Shown: positions 1 through 8,534 of the stretch, in pieces
Position numbering within the stretch: position 1 is the stretch's first letter
Layout: the number at the start of each line of letters is the position of its first letter
NCBI GenBank assembly: GCA_964512045.1
Contig: CAZEJK010000005.1
Coordinates: forward strand, 9,918 to 73,917
From: CAZEJK01 sp964512045
Lineage (GTDB): Bacteria > Acidobacteriota > Thermoanaerobaculia > Thermoanaerobaculales > Sulfomarinibacteraceae
Reading direction: 5' to 3'
DNA: 64,000 bases
Notes under the pieces: generated by a model
The model's database searches: none
Seen by the model: only the letters and a program-made list of their open reading frames with translations
Told to the model about the DNA's origin: nothing
Position numbers and translations under genes: made by a program

Positions 1-1113
1 CGCGGCGAGATCGTGCTCGGAGTCGACGTGGAGGGGCAGCTCCTGTCGCGCGACAGCGTCCGTCTGGGGCCACCACAGGTGGAGAACGTGTGGGACTTTC
101 GTCTGGCCTTCGTCGTCCCCGAGGGCAGCGAGGTCACGCCGGGGACTCCGCTGTTCCGGTTCGACACCACCGAGCTGAACCAACGGCTCGACGCGCAGAT
201 GACGGAACGGGACTCCGCGGAGAAGGAGCTGGAGAAGCGGCAGATCGACGTCCGTGGGGAGCTCGAGGACCGACGGCTGGCTCTTGCAGAGGCCCGGGCA
301 CGGCTGCGGCGCGCACGGCTCAAGCTGGAGGTTCCCGAGGAGCTGGCCTCCCGCGCCGATCTGGAGAGCGCGCGGATCGACGAACGGCTCGCAGCGCTCG
401 AGATCGAGGCGGTCGAGACGGCCCTCGAGCACTACCGCGAAGCCAGTCGTGCGGAGCTTTCCGCCCTCGAGCAGCGACGCGACCGAGCGGCGAACGAGGT
501 GGCGCGGCTCGAGGAGGCGATCGCGGCGATGACCGTGACGGCGCCGCGTGCTGGCACCGCGATCCTGGTGGGTGATTGGCGCGGGGATACGCCGAAGGTC
601 GGAGACCGTATCTGGCGCTCCCGAAAGGTCGTGGAGATCCCGGACCTGGCGGCGATGGCCGGGGAGGGCGAGGTGGCGGAGGTGGATCTGGCGCGGATTG
701 GGCCGGGGCTCGAGGTGCGGATCCGGCTCGACGCGTTTCCGGACCGCCAGTACCGTGGCACCGTGGAGCGGGTCCACCGCACCGTGCAGCAGCGGTCGTG
801 GCGGGATCCGACCCGGATCGTTCGCGTCCAGCTGGAGCTGGCTGACATCGATCCCGAGCGGATGCGTCCGGGGATGCGGTTCCGGGGACAGATCGTCTCC
901 GATCAGATCGAGGATGTGGTCCGCGTTCCTGCTCGTGCGGTTACCGTGACGCCGGAGGGGCCCGCGGTCCAGGTTCGAGGGGTGACCGGGACCCGCATGG
1001 TCCAACCGAAGCTTGGCCGGCAGGGCTCCGGCTGGTTCGAGGTGCTGGCCGGGTTGGAGCCCGGTGATCGGGTTCGTGTGCCGGACGGAACCGACTCGGA
1101 GGGGGCGTCGTGA
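1..1113 (+). CDS. Periplasmic adaptor of an exporter (HlyD/MacA-like), 5' end cut off by window
   Basis: The frame is open to base 1, so the N-terminus with its signal or membrane anchor lies outside the window. The visible part has a lipoyl-like half (PEGSEVTPGTPLFRF), a long charged coiled coil from about residue 60 to 175, the second lipoyl half (VTAPRAGTAIL) and a beta-barrel/membrane-proximal region ending at GLEPGDRVRVP. This is the standard fold order of membrane fusion proteins that link an inner-membrane transporter to an outer-membrane channel. The next gene starts inside its stop codon region (GTGA overlap), and a second adaptor, a MacB-like permease and an ABC ATPase follow. The substrate cannot be read from the sequence. 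Confidence 0.85.
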   Translation, partial: RGEIVLGVDVEGQLLSRDSVRLGPPQVENVWDFRLAFVVPEGSEVTPGTPLFRFDTTELNQRLDAQMTERDSAEKELEKRQIDVRGELEDRRLALAEARARLRRARLKLEVPEELASRADLESARIDERLAALEIEAVETALEHYREASRAELSALEQRRDRAANEVARLEEAIAAMTVTAPRAGTAILVGDWRGDTPKVGDRIWRSRKVVEIPDLAAMAGEGEVAEVDLARIGPGLEVRIRLDAFPDRQYRGTVERVHRTVQQRSWRDPTRIVRVQLELADIDPERMRPGMRFRGQIVSDQIEDVVRVPARAVTVTPEGPAVQVRGVTGTRMVQPKLGRQGSGWFEVLAGLEPGDRVRVPDGTDSEGAS

Positions 1114-2348
1114 TCGGCCGTTGGATTGTCGTGGTGCTCGTTGCTGCGCTGGTCCCGTCGGCCTGTCACAACGATCCGGTGGAGGTTCCCTTGTGGACGG
1201 TAGAGCTGCGGCCGTACCGTCATCGCGTCACGGCGAACGGGGTGATTCGGGCTGCAGAAGCGACCACGATTGCTGTTCCTCCCGATGTGGACCGACCGGT
1301 CCGGATCGCATGGCTGCGACCGGAAGGGCCTGTGGAGGCGAACGAGGTGGTCGCGCGGTTCGATAGCTCGGCGATGCACGATCGGCTCGAGGAGGGTGAG
1401 ATCTCCGAGAAGCTGGCGTCGTTGAAGCTGGACACGGCTCGGGAGCAGGCCGTTGCAGCCCAGACGCGAGCGCGTGCCGACCGGCAGGAGGCCGAGCTGG
1501 AGCTCGAGCAGTCGTTGCGCTATCAGATGGACTCCGAGGAGATCTTCTCTCGCCACGACATCATCGAGTCGAGCATCGACGGTGAGCTGGCCCAGCAGCG
1601 GCGCCGGCACGCGACGGAGTCGCTCGAGATCCAGCGGGAGCTCGACCAGGCGGAGCAGGAGCTCCTCGAGATCGAGCGCCGTCAGGCGCAGCTGCAGATC
1701 GACCAGGCTCGCCAGGGCCTGGGTGCACTCGAGGTGCGGGCGCCGCATGCGGGTCTGCTGACCCACGTGCGCAACTGGCGCGGCGAGTCCGTCGAGGTCG
1801 GCGCCGAGATGTGGCGGGGACAGCCGATCGCCGAGCTGCCGGATCTCGAGACGCTGGAGGGAGAGGTCTACGTGCTCGAAGCGGACGCCGGTGGAGTCCG
1901 TGAGGGGTGCCGCGCCGAGGTTGTGGTGGGCTCCCGGCCGGAGACGGTGCTCCGGGCGACGGTCCGCCAGGTGGATACGGTGGCGTCTCAGCGGACTCGA
2001 AGCTCGCCCGTGCAGTACTTCGGTGTGGCGTTGGAGCTTGCCGGTAGTCAGCGTCTGGACTGGCTCAAGCCGGGGCAACGGATCCAGGCGACGATCTTCG
2101 TGGAGGACCTGGATACCGCGCTGGTGGTGCCGCGCACGGCGGTGTTCGAGGATGAGGACGGCCACCACGTGTTCGTCCGGGGCTCCGATGGGCTGGGACG
2201 CCGTACGGTGGAGGTGGCCGCCGCCTCGCACAGCTGGGTGGTGATCGGCGATGGTCTGGCGGTCGGCGAGAAGATCGCGCTGCAGAGGCCGGCGAACGCG
2301 CCAGGGCCAGCCGGTGCCACGTCTCCGGTTGCGGAGGCCGGATCGTGA
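1110..2348 (+). CDS. Second periplasmic adaptor, predicted lipoprotein (HlyD/MacA-like)
   Basis: 412 residues, GTG start overlapping the previous stop by 4 nt. The N-terminus (IVVVLVAALVPSACH) looks like a lipoprotein signal with the lipidated Cys near residue 19. A lipoyl half follows, then a coiled coil from about 85 to 195, the second lipoyl half (VRAPHAGLLTHV) and a barrel domain ending with a typical VGEKIALQRP tail. The protein is a paralogue-like partner of the preceding adaptor, so this exporter carries two adaptors in a row, one probably anchored by a lipid. The permease gene starts within its stop codon, indicating translational coupling. Confidence 0.85.
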   Translation: MIGRWIVVVLVAALVPSACHNDPVEVPLWTVELRPYRHRVTANGVIRAAEATTIAVPPDVDRPVRIAWLRPEGPVEANEVVARFDSSAMHDRLEEGEISEKLASLKLDTAREQAVAAQTRARADRQEAELELEQSLRYQMDSEEIFSRHDIIESSIDGELAQQRRRHATESLEIQRELDQAEQELLEIERRQAQLQIDQARQGLGALEVRAPHAGLLTHVRNWRGESVEVGAEMWRGQPIAELPDLETLEGEVYVLEADAGGVREGCRAEVVVGSRPETVLRATVRQVDTVASQRTRSSPVQYFGVALELAGSQRLDWLKPGQRIQATIFVEDLDTALVVPRTAVFEDEDGHHVFVRGSDGLGRRTVEVAAASHSWVVIGDGLAVGEKIALQRPANAPGPAGATSPVAEAGS

Positions 2349-3580
2349 GGACCGCCGAGGCGCTCCGCACTGCTCTGGCGTCGTTGGCGACGCATAGCCT
2401 CCGCTCGGCGTTGACCATGCTCGGCATCGTATTCGGCGTGGGTGCGGTGATCGCGATGCTGTCCATCGGCGCCGGCGCCGAGCAGGAGGCGCTGGAGACG
2501 ATCAACCGGCTCGGGCTGCACAACATCGTCGTGCGCGACCGTCCGCTCGACGAGGAGGAGGCGCGCGAGGTCCGGGCCATCTCCCCGGGTCTGTCGTTGC
2601 GCGACGTGGAGGCGATCGCGGACGGGGTGCGGGGTGTGGATCAGGTGGCGCCGAAGGCGAGGATCCGAGCGTGGCAGGTGGTGGGCAACGGCGCTACGGC
2701 GGAGGCAGAGGTGCTTGGCGTGGCGGCCGAGCATGCGGAGCTGGTCGATCTGCGGCTCGCTGAAGGCCGTTTCCTGGATGCGCTGGACGTCCGCGAGCAC
2801 GCGCAGGTGGCGGTGATCGGGGCGAACGTGCGCCGGGATCTGTTCGGTCTCGAGCCGGTTCTCGGAGCCGCTCTGAAGGTCAACGACGTGTGGCTCGAGG
2901 TTGTCGGCGTGCTCGCCTCGGGCGGCAGCGAGATCGATGCGTTCCAGGGTGTGCAGCTGGGTTCGCCGGCGGGCTCCATCTACCTGCCGATCTCGACGGC
3001 GCTGCGCAAGTTCGAGCGCAGGCCGCTGGATGCGCCGCTGGCCGAGATCGTTGTGCGTGTGTCGTCCGATGCGAGCGCGGTGCAGGTGGCGGATCGTACC
3101 GGGAGCTTGCTCGACCATCTCCACGGGCGCGCCGACGACTATCAGCTGGTGGTCCCCGAGGCGTTGTTGGCCGAGAGCCGCCGCACCCAGCGGCTGTTCA
3201 ATATCGTCATGGGGTGTATCGCGGGCATTTCGCTACTGGTGGGCGGTATCGGCATCATGAACATCATGCTGGCTTCGGTGCTCGAACGGACTCGCGAGAT
3301 CGGGGTGCGGCGGGCGGTTGGAGCTCGCCGGCGGGATATCCTCCGTCAGTTCCTCGCCGAGTCGTTTGCCCTCAGTGCGATCGGCGGGTGTGCTGGCATC
3401 GTCATGGGGGTGGCGATCGCGGCCACGGTGGCGGCGCTCGCCGACTGGACCACCCGGGTGACCCTGTGGTCGGTGGTGCTGGCCACCGGAGTTGCGATGG
3501 TTGTGGGCCTTGTATCGGGGCTGTATCCGGCGATGCGCGCCTCCGAGCTCGACCCCATCGAGTCACTGCGCTATGAGTGA
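2345..3580 (+). CDS. MacB-like ABC transporter permease (FtsX family)
   Basis: 411 residues. Architecture: an N-terminal membrane helix around residues 18-42, a large periplasmic MacB_PCD-type domain to about 275, then three C-terminal helices. The conserved FtsX stretch NIMLASVLERTREIGVRRA leads into them, and the protein ends with ASELDPIESLRYE, a characteristic end of MacB/LolC-type permeases. It lacks the N-terminal ATPase of true MacB; that function is supplied by the next gene. GTG start in a GTGA overlap with the lipoprotein adaptor. Such complexes act as mechanotransmitters driving export through an outer-membrane channel; no channel gene is visible in this window. Confidence 0.92.
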   Translation: MRTAEALRTALASLATHSLRSALTMLGIVFGVGAVIAMLSIGAGAEQEALETINRLGLHNIVVRDRPLDEEEAREVRAISPGLSLRDVEAIADGVRGVDQVAPKARIRAWQVVGNGATAEAEVLGVAAEHAELVDLRLAEGRFLDALDVREHAQVAVIGANVRRDLFGLEPVLGAALKVNDVWLEVVGVLASGGSEIDAFQGVQLGSPAGSIYLPISTALRKFERRPLDAPLAEIVVRVSSDASAVQVADRTGSLLDHLHGRADDYQLVVPEALLAESRRTQRLFNIVMGCIAGISLLVGGIGIMNIMLASVLERTREIGVRRAVGARRRDILRQFLAESFALSAIGGCAGIVMGVAIAATVAALADWTTRVTLWSVVLATGVAMVVGLVSGLYPAMRASELDPIESLRYE

Positions 3581-3605
3581 CGGACGCGGGGAGGATCGAG
3601 GGGCG

Positions 3606-4268
3606 ATGATCGTGCTCGAGGGCGTCGAGCGGATCTACCGGATGGGCACCACCGAGGTGCGTGCCCTGGACGGGATCGATCTGGAGATCGCCGACGGCGC
3701 CTACGTGGCCGTGATGGGTCGTTCGGGCTCGGGAAAGTCGACGCTGATGAACATTCTCGGCTGTCTCGATACGCCCACGGCAGGCCGCTACGTGCTCGAC
3801 GGCACCGAGGTTCAGTCGCTCCATGACGACCAGCTCGCCGCGGTCCGGAACCGTCGCGTCGGCTTCGTGTTTCAGACCTTCAACCTGCTCCCGCGGGTCG
3901 ATGCCCTCGCCAACGTGGCGCTGCCGTTGGTCTACCGGGGCTGCTCCCGGGACGAGCGCGAGCAACGGGCGCGGGCGGCGCTCGAGCGCGTCGGTCTGGG
4001 CCACAGGCTCCACCACCAGTCAAGCGAGCTTTCTGGAGGTCAGTGTCAGCGCGTGGCGATCGCCCGAGCGCTGGTGAGCTCCCCCTCGATCCTGCTCGCC
4101 GACGAGCCCACCGGCAACCTCGATACCGCCACCTCGGCGGAGATCATGGCGCTCCTCGACGAGCTCAGTGCCGAGGGCCGCACCGTGATCCTGGTGACCC
4201 ACGAGGAGGAGATCGCCCGCCATGCCCAGCAGCGCGTCCGGCTTCGTGACGGCAGGATCGTGGAGTAG
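3606..4268 (+). CDS. ABC transporter ATP-binding protein (MacB/LolD-type)
   Basis: 220 residues from the ATG at 3606, which follows a GGAGG by 11 nt and matches where LolD-type ATPases begin (MIVLEGVERIYRMG). An in-frame ATG at 3573, overlapping the permease stop, would add 11 residues. Walker A GRSGSGKS at 38-45, Q-loop near VFQTFNLLP, signature ELSGGQCQRVAIARA at 141-154, Walker B ILLADEPTG around 162-170 and the switch His in LVTHEEE are all intact. It powers the adjacent FtsX-type permease. Confidence 0.92.
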   Translation: MIVLEGVERIYRMGTTEVRALDGIDLEIADGAYVAVMGRSGSGKSTLMNILGCLDTPTAGRYVLDGTEVQSLHDDQLAAVRNRRVGFVFQTFNLLPRVDALANVALPLVYRGCSRDEREQRARAALERVGLGHRLHHQSSELSGGQCQRVAIARALVSSPSILLADEPTGNLDTATSAEIMALLDELSAEGRTVILVTHEEEIARHAQQRVRLRDGRIVE

Positions 4269-4272
4269 GCGC

Positions 4273-5367
4273 GTGCGCCGCGGCCTCATCCGCTTGCGAC
4301 GGGCTGCCGGAGCCACCCGGCGGTGGATCAAGAGATCGATCGGAACCTTGCGCCCGCTGAGCGTGCTCGTCTACCGGGGTTACGGCAGCGCCGAGGAGGC
4401 AGTGGTGACGGGTCGGGTCGTCGAGGACAGAGGTGTGCGTCGGGCGAGGCCGACGGACACGACCTGGCGCAACGTTCGGAACATGTACCGTCGGCTCGTC
4501 CAGATGCCGATGCCGCGACAGCGGGTCACCTTCCAGCTCGGCGACGTGCGCAGCGAGGTGGTGAGCGACAGCGAGGGCTTCGTCGAGGCGAGGCTCCGGC
4601 CGGGGCCGGAGCCCGAGGAGCGCGAGAGATGGGTCGAGGCTGGGGTGTTGCTCGACGGTGCGGTCGAGCAGGATCGGGCCGAGATCCTCGTGCCGTCGAT
4701 CCGCGCTCGGTTCCTCGTCATCAGCGATATCGACGATACGATCCTGCCCACTGAAGCCACCAGCCTGATGCCGATGCTGACCTCGCTGTTCACTGGCAAC
4801 GCCTACGGCCGGCTGCCGTTTCCGGGGGTTGCGGCGTTCTACCGGGCTCTGCATCACGGCGGTGAGGCCGGCGGTCCGAACCCGATGTTCTACGTCTCCA
4901 GGGGACCGTGGAACCTGTACGACCTGCTGTGCCACTTCTTCGAGCTGCAGCGCATCCCGGTGGGACCGGTGCTCTACCTGCGCCATTGGGGGCTGTCGCA
5001 GGAAGGGCTCACGTCGGCCAGGCCCCGCGGCCACAAGTTCGAGCTGGTCATGAAGATCTTGCATGCGTACCCGTACCTGCCCTGCATCCTGATCGGAGAT
5101 AGCGGTCAGCTGGATCCGGAGATCTACTCGGAGGTGATCTCCGAGCACCGGCAGCGCGTCCTCGCCGTGCTCATCCGTGATGTCGGAGCGACTCCAGAGC
5201 GACTCGGCGCCATGGAGGAGCTGGCGCGAGCGGCGGCCGATGCGGGCAGCGCCATGGTCGTGTCGCCGAGCACCGTGGAGATGGCCAGGTACGCCGTGGC
5301 GCAGGGCTGGATCGAGGAGCCCAGCCTCGCCGAGATCGCCGACGAGAAGGTGGAGCAGGAGGGCTGA
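4273..5367 (+). CDS. APP1-type phosphatase domain protein (DUF2183)
   Basis: 364 residues from GTG 4273, 4 nt after the ATPase stop; an ATG at 4222 would overlap the ATPase by 47 nt and add a non-conserved leader. The HAD-like motif ISDIDDTILPTE lies at about 150-161. It is followed by YVSRGPWNLYD, the LRHWG segment, HKFELVMKIL and LIGDSGQLDPEIY, the conserved series of the catalytic domain of yeast App1 (phosphatidate phosphatase). The N-terminal half is the beta-rich region that normally precedes it. Known members dephosphorylate phosphatidate; the bacterial substrate is unproven. Position after the exporter genes suggests co-transcription but not necessarily a shared function. Confidence 0.85.
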   Translation: MRRGLIRLRRAAGATRRWIKRSIGTLRPLSVLVYRGYGSAEEAVVTGRVVEDRGVRRARPTDTTWRNVRNMYRRLVQMPMPRQRVTFQLGDVRSEVVSDSEGFVEARLRPGPEPEERERWVEAGVLLDGAVEQDRAEILVPSIRARFLVISDIDDTILPTEATSLMPMLTSLFTGNAYGRLPFPGVAAFYRALHHGGEAGGPNPMFYVSRGPWNLYDLLCHFFELQRIPVGPVLYLRHWGLSQEGLTSARPRGHKFELVMKILHAYPYLPCILIGDSGQLDPEIYSEVISEHRQRVLAVLIRDVGATPERLGAMEELARAAADAGSAMVVSPSTVEMARYAVAQGWIEEPSLAEIADEKVEQEG

Positions 5368-5415
5368 GGAGCCCATCTCGGAGTCAGATCCGGTACGATC
5401 GCAGCGGAGGTGCCG

Positions 5416-6636
5416 ATGCCAACGATCAGCTCTACCATCCGTCGCTTACGCTGCTCACGGACGGGCAACGACGTGCCCCATGGCGACTGGCAGCGGCCGA
5501 TCGGGCTCTGCCCGTGCTGCCCACCGCCGGGGATGCCGGTGGTGGTCGACTACGACCTCGAGGCGGTCGGCGCCGCGATCTCCGAGCGGCCGCCGTCTGC
5601 AGGCCGGGGACCAGGGCTGACGCGGTTCGAGGCGTTGCTGCCGGTGTGCGATCTGCCGGAGGAGTACGCCGGCGATGTCGGCGCGACGCCGGTTCTGACG
5701 CACCGTGGCCTGAGCCGCGCCACCGGTGCCAGGGTGCTGATCAAGAACGAGGCGTCGAACCCCTCCGGGAGCTTCAAGGACCGCGGGCTGGCGATCGCCA
5801 TCGCCCTCGGGCAGGCGTGCGGCGCCGAGCGGTTCTGTCTGCCGACGCAAGGCAATGCCGGGGTGGCCGCGGCGCTGTTCTCGGCCCGTGCCGGCCTGCC
5901 GGGGTGCCTGGTGTACATGCCGGACGGCTATCAGGACGGGATCTACCACCGCGAGGCCGATCACTTCGGCGCCGAGGTGCGGTTCGCCGGCTCGAACATC
6001 GCCGCGGCCGGCAGGACGATGCGCGCCGACAACGCCGACGATCTGGCGTCGGGAGCGCTGGTGGAGCTGTCCACGTTCTTCGAGCCCGGCCGTCTCGAAG
6101 GGAAGAAGACCATGGGACTGGAGCTCGTCGAGCAGCTCGGCCCCGACGGTCTTCCCGACTGGATCCTCTACCCCACCGGCGGCGGCACCGGTCTGGTAGG
6201 GATCTGGAAGGCGTTCGAGGAGCTCGCCGAGCTCGGTACCATCGATCGCGCCCGACACCTTCTGCCGAAGATGGTGGCGGTGCAGAGCACCCAGTGTGCC
6301 CCGATTGTGCAGGCGTTCGAGCGCGGGCTCGAGGTTGTCGAGCCCGTGGAGTCGCTCGGCACCATCGCCGATGGCCTCGACGTGCCCGGTGCGATCATGG
6401 GCCACGAGATCCTGCGCGTGCTGCGAGCCTCCGGAGGCACGGCGGTGGCGGTCACCGAGGAGGAGATCGTGACGGCGTCCGGCCGCTGCGGTCGGCTCGG
6501 CGTCGCGGCCGCCTACGAGACCGCGGCGCTGCTGGCCGCGCTCCACCGCCTGCGCGCCGCCGGCAGCGTGCGCGAGGACGAGCGGGTGCTCCTGCTGGCG
6601 ACCTCGAGCCATCTGATCCCGCTCGGCAACCGGTAG
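5416..6636 (+). CDS. thrC: Threonine synthase
   Basis: 406 residues. ATG 5416 has GGAGG at 5406-5410; an in-frame GTG at 5410 overlaps that Shine-Dalgarno and is less likely. The enzyme converts O-phosphohomoserine to threonine with PLP. The PLP lysine is in NPSGSFKDRG (about K121), the PLP phosphate loop is PTGGGTGLVG, and a short Cys-containing N-terminal segment (LRCSRTG, LCPCC) resembles the rubredoxin-like start of many threonine synthases. No other threonine gene is adjacent, so it stands alone. The TAG stop is the first triplet of a dispersed repeat. Confidence 0.9.
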   Translation: MPTISSTIRRLRCSRTGNDVPHGDWQRPIGLCPCCPPPGMPVVVDYDLEAVGAAISERPPSAGRGPGLTRFEALLPVCDLPEEYAGDVGATPVLTHRGLSRATGARVLIKNEASNPSGSFKDRGLAIAIALGQACGAERFCLPTQGNAGVAAALFSARAGLPGCLVYMPDGYQDGIYHREADHFGAEVRFAGSNIAAAGRTMRADNADDLASGALVELSTFFEPGRLEGKKTMGLELVEQLGPDGLPDWILYPTGGGTGLVGIWKAFEELAELGTIDRARHLLPKMVAVQSTQCAPIVQAFERGLEVVEPVESLGTIADGLDVPGAIMGHEILRVLRASGGTAVAVTEEEIVTASGRCGRLGVAAAYETAALLAALHRLRAAGSVREDERVLLLATSSHLIPLGNR

Positions 6637-6721
6637 CGACTCAAGACCCGGCATCTTCGAGGATTCGAAGCATGCGCCGGAGACCGGATGTCCGGGATCC
6701 GGCTGTCGGGGCCGGGACCGG
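6634..6721 (+). repeat. Dispersed intergenic repeat R1, copy a
   Basis: Begins at the TAG stop of thrC (TAGCGACTCAAG...), contains a TTCGA..ATTCGAA inverted core, and ends with GTCGGGGCCGGGACCGG. A near-identical copy lies at 38027-38116 and its left end recurs inverted at 29730-29769. Diverged pieces are at 17728, 36368 and 41420. Noncoding and GC-rich except for the core; function unknown. Confidence 0.85.
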
Positions 6722-6733
6722 CACCCTTCCAGA

Positions 6734-7162
6734 CTACTCGAGTGGGTTGCGCCACCGCAGTCCGGGGAATCGTCCGAAGTCCGTGTCGTTGGAGTGCAGC
6801 TCCCCCTGATTCTCGATTGCGAACGCGGCCAGCTGAACGTCGGTCGTCAAGTTCGCGGCGGTTCCGAGATGTCGTAGCAACCTGAAGGCGATCTCCACGT
6901 GTCGCGGCCCTGGAGCAGGACAGCGAACGTTTGGCTGCTGTAGCCACAGATCGATGCGCTCCAATGCGGCATCGATCGTCATCGGTGGATCGAACACCCG
7001 CGGGTTCGTCGCGATCCTGACGAATCCGAACACTACAGGCAGCGGCACGCCAACTTCCGCGTCGCCTCTCAAGAGCTCCTCCCACCAGCGTCGGGCCGGC
7101 TCGTGGTGCGCGAAGGTGTCAATGTGGGCGTACAGCAGTAGGTTGATGTCCGGGATGATCAT
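6734..7162 (-). CDS. VapC-type PIN-domain toxin
   Basis: 142 residues. The start MIIPDINLLLYAH carries the first PIN acidic residue (D5). Later acidic positions are in TTDVQLAAFA and SNDTDFGRF, and the family motif PLPVVFGFVRIATNPRVF is typical of the VapC subgroup whose members end in RWRNPL. PIN toxins are Mg-dependent RNases, usually acting on tRNA or rRNA. Its ATG overlaps the antitoxin stop (ATGA), as in most TA operons. The pair sits between a dispersed repeat and an IS fragment, which fits a mobile accessory island. Confidence 0.9.
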   Translation of the reverse strand: MIIPDINLLLYAHIDTFAHHEPARRWWEELLRGDAEVGVPLPVVFGFVRIATNPRVFDPPMTIDAALERIDLWLQQPNVRCPAPGPRHVEIAFRLLRHLGTAANLTTDVQLAAFAIENQGELHSNDTDFGRFPGLRWRNPLE

Positions 7163-7425
7163 TCGCCGCGCCGCATCTTGGCCAGGATGGGAAGATCCTC
7201 AAGCTCATCCGCGAGCCGGTTGAACCCAGCAGGGTCATGTCCCAACAGACGCCCATGATGGGGCTGTACTCGGTAGGGCTCACGGGGGGGGCGCTGCGCT
7301 CCCGGCATCAGCGCAGCCCGCAGCGCTGTGTTCACGACCTGTTTGAGCGACGTGTCCTCCCGCCGCATGGCCTCCTTGACCAAGCTCTCGACATCCGCTT
7401 CCAACGTAATCGTGGTTCGCATCAT
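7159..7425 (-). CDS. Antitoxin of the VapC pair, predicted ribbon-helix-helix DNA-binding protein
   Basis: 88 residues. The N-terminus MRTTITLEADVESLVKEA is the strand-helix start of a ribbon-helix-helix fold; the C-terminal half is charged and probably wraps the toxin. Two consecutive ATG codons (7425 and 7422) could start translation. Three tandem GCATCA octamers overlap the start codon and are the obvious candidate operator for autorepression. It precedes and overlaps the PIN toxin gene. Confidence 0.85.
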   Translation of the reverse strand: MMRTTITLEADVESLVKEAMRREDTSLKQVVNTALRAALMPGAQRPPREPYRVQPHHGRLLGHDPAGFNRLADELEDLPILAKMRRGE

Positions 7426-7464
7426 TGCATCATAGCATCAGTTCTAGATGATGTCAAAGCATCA
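7419..7464. promoter_or_regulatory. Candidate operator of the VapBC pair: GCATCA octamer array
   Basis: GCATCA occurs at 7419, 7427 and 7435, exactly 8 bp apart, and again at 7459, 24 bp on and so in the same phase. A TGATGT in the opposite sense lies at 7449. Ribbon-helix-helix repressors bind such short direct or inverted repeats. The array covers the antitoxin start codon and upstream region. Confidence 0.6.
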
Positions 7465-7560
7465 GCGCGCTCCAGTCACATCCGATCCGACCGGATACTG
7501 ACAGCTGCTGAGCGATCGGAAACCCATGCACCGAGTCACCACAGGCATGGCGGGGCGGTG

Positions 7561-7647
7561 GCGCAAGCGGTGGAGCTGTATAACACGCGTCGTCCGCACA
7601 CGACGCTGGGGTTGCGCGCGCCAGCGAAGGTGCACGCGCTTGCGGCC
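7561..7647 (+). pseudogene. Fragment of an IS3-type transposase (integrase C-terminus)
   Basis: The frame starting at 7561 reads AVELYNTRRPHTTLGLRAP followed by AKVHAL. This is the conserved C-terminal motif of the rve/DDE domain (YNxxRPHxxLGxxxP) of IS3/IS481-type transposases. Nothing upstream encodes the DDE core, and no start, stop or terminal inverted repeat is visible, so it is a remnant of about 29 codons. It lies between the antitoxin and gloB and marks this interval as a former insertion site. Confidence 0.75.
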
Positions 7648-7657
7648 CGCGCCGTCG

Positions 7658-8431
7658 TCAGAACCGGTTCTTCCACGCGCGAACGGTTGCGAACACATCG
7701 ACCGGGTCGGGCAGCGGGTAGCCGGCCTCACGCTCGGCTGCGGTTCGCACCGACGGCTCGTTCGAGCGCAGGAAGGGGTTCGTGGCCACCTCCTCGGCGA
7801 TGGTGGATGGCAGCGTCGGTTCGCCTGCGGCGCGGTGTCTGCGTGCGGCCTCGAGACGTTCCGCGACCTCGGTGCTTTCGGGCTCCACCGCCGCGGCGAA
7901 GCAGAGGTTGGCGACCGTGTACTCGTGGGCGCAGTACACCTGCGTGCTGCCGTCGAGCTCTGCCAGCCTGGAGAGCGACGCATGCATCTGCTCCGGAGTA
8001 CCTTCGAACAGCCGACCGCAGCCGCCGGCAAACAGTGTGTCGCCGGTGAGCGCGATCCCGTCGCCGAGATAGCACACGTGACCGGCCGTGTGGCCGGGAG
8101 TATGGATCACATCCAGCTGTCCCAGGTCACCCGGCAGTGCGACGGTGTCGCCGTCTTCGACGGGATGGTCCACTCCCTGGACCCGCTCCATCGCGGGGCC
8201 CCATACCGGCACCTGCTCGTGCGCCAGCAGCTCGCGGATGCCGCCGGTGTGGTCGCCGTGGTGGTGAGTGACGAGGATGCCGGCGAGAGCGCGCTGGGTG
8301 GCATTGAGCCAACGCAGCACTGGCGTCGCAGAGCCAGGATCGACGACGACCGCTCGAGAAGCGTCGGTGAGGACCCAGATGTAGTTGTCGCCGAGTGCAG
8401 ACAGTGGAGTGAGATGCAGCATGGCTCTCAT
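7658..8431 (-). CDS. gloB: Hydroxyacylglutathione hydrolase (glyoxalase II)
   Basis: 257 residues (an internal ATG three codons later is equally possible). Metallo-beta-lactamase fold with the binuclear metal motif VTHHHGDHTGG at 54-64, HTPGHTAGH, GDTLFAGGCGRLFEG and the C-terminal glyoxalase II region with AHEYTVANL and TNPFLRSNEP, which bind the glutathione thioester. The enzyme hydrolyses S-lactoylglutathione in methylglyoxal detoxification. No glyoxalase I gene is adjacent. The length is normal for the family. Confidence 0.92.
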   Translation of the reverse strand: MRAMLHLTPLSALGDNYIWVLTDASRAVVVDPGSATPVLRWLNATQRALAGILVTHHHGDHTGGIRELLAHEQVPVWGPAMERVQGVDHPVEDGDTVALPGDLGQLDVIHTPGHTAGHVCYLGDGIALTGDTLFAGGCGRLFEGTPEQMHASLSRLAELDGSTQVYCAHEYTVANLCFAAAVEPESTEVAERLEAARRHRAAGEPTLPSTIAEEVATNPFLRSNEPSVRTAAEREAGYPLPDPVDVFATVRAWKNRF

Positions 8432-8534
8432 GGTGCCAGGCCGTGGCCGGTCGGGTCAACGGGGCTGATCCCCAGCGCCCTCGGGTATCATGGGTCGGCG
8501 GCCCGGAGGGCCGAAAGCAACCCAGGAGGATGCC

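Noticed and set aside
903..2231. Long minus-strand open frame of 442 codons opposite the adaptor genes
   Set aside because: Antisense shadow in GC-rich DNA; composition is Arg/His/Pro-rich, no motif, and the plus-strand genes have clear family features.
4165..5376. Minus-strand open frame of 403 codons opposite the APP1 gene
   Set aside because: Shadow of a well-supported gene; the translated text has no domain and low-complexity basic stretches.
5455..6654. Minus-strand open frame of 399 codons opposite thrC
   Set aside because: Entirely antisense to threonine synthase with intact PLP motifs.
7426..7657. Complete insertion sequence next to the TA pair
   Set aside because: Only about 29 codons of a transposase C-terminus remain; no DDE core or terminal repeats found.
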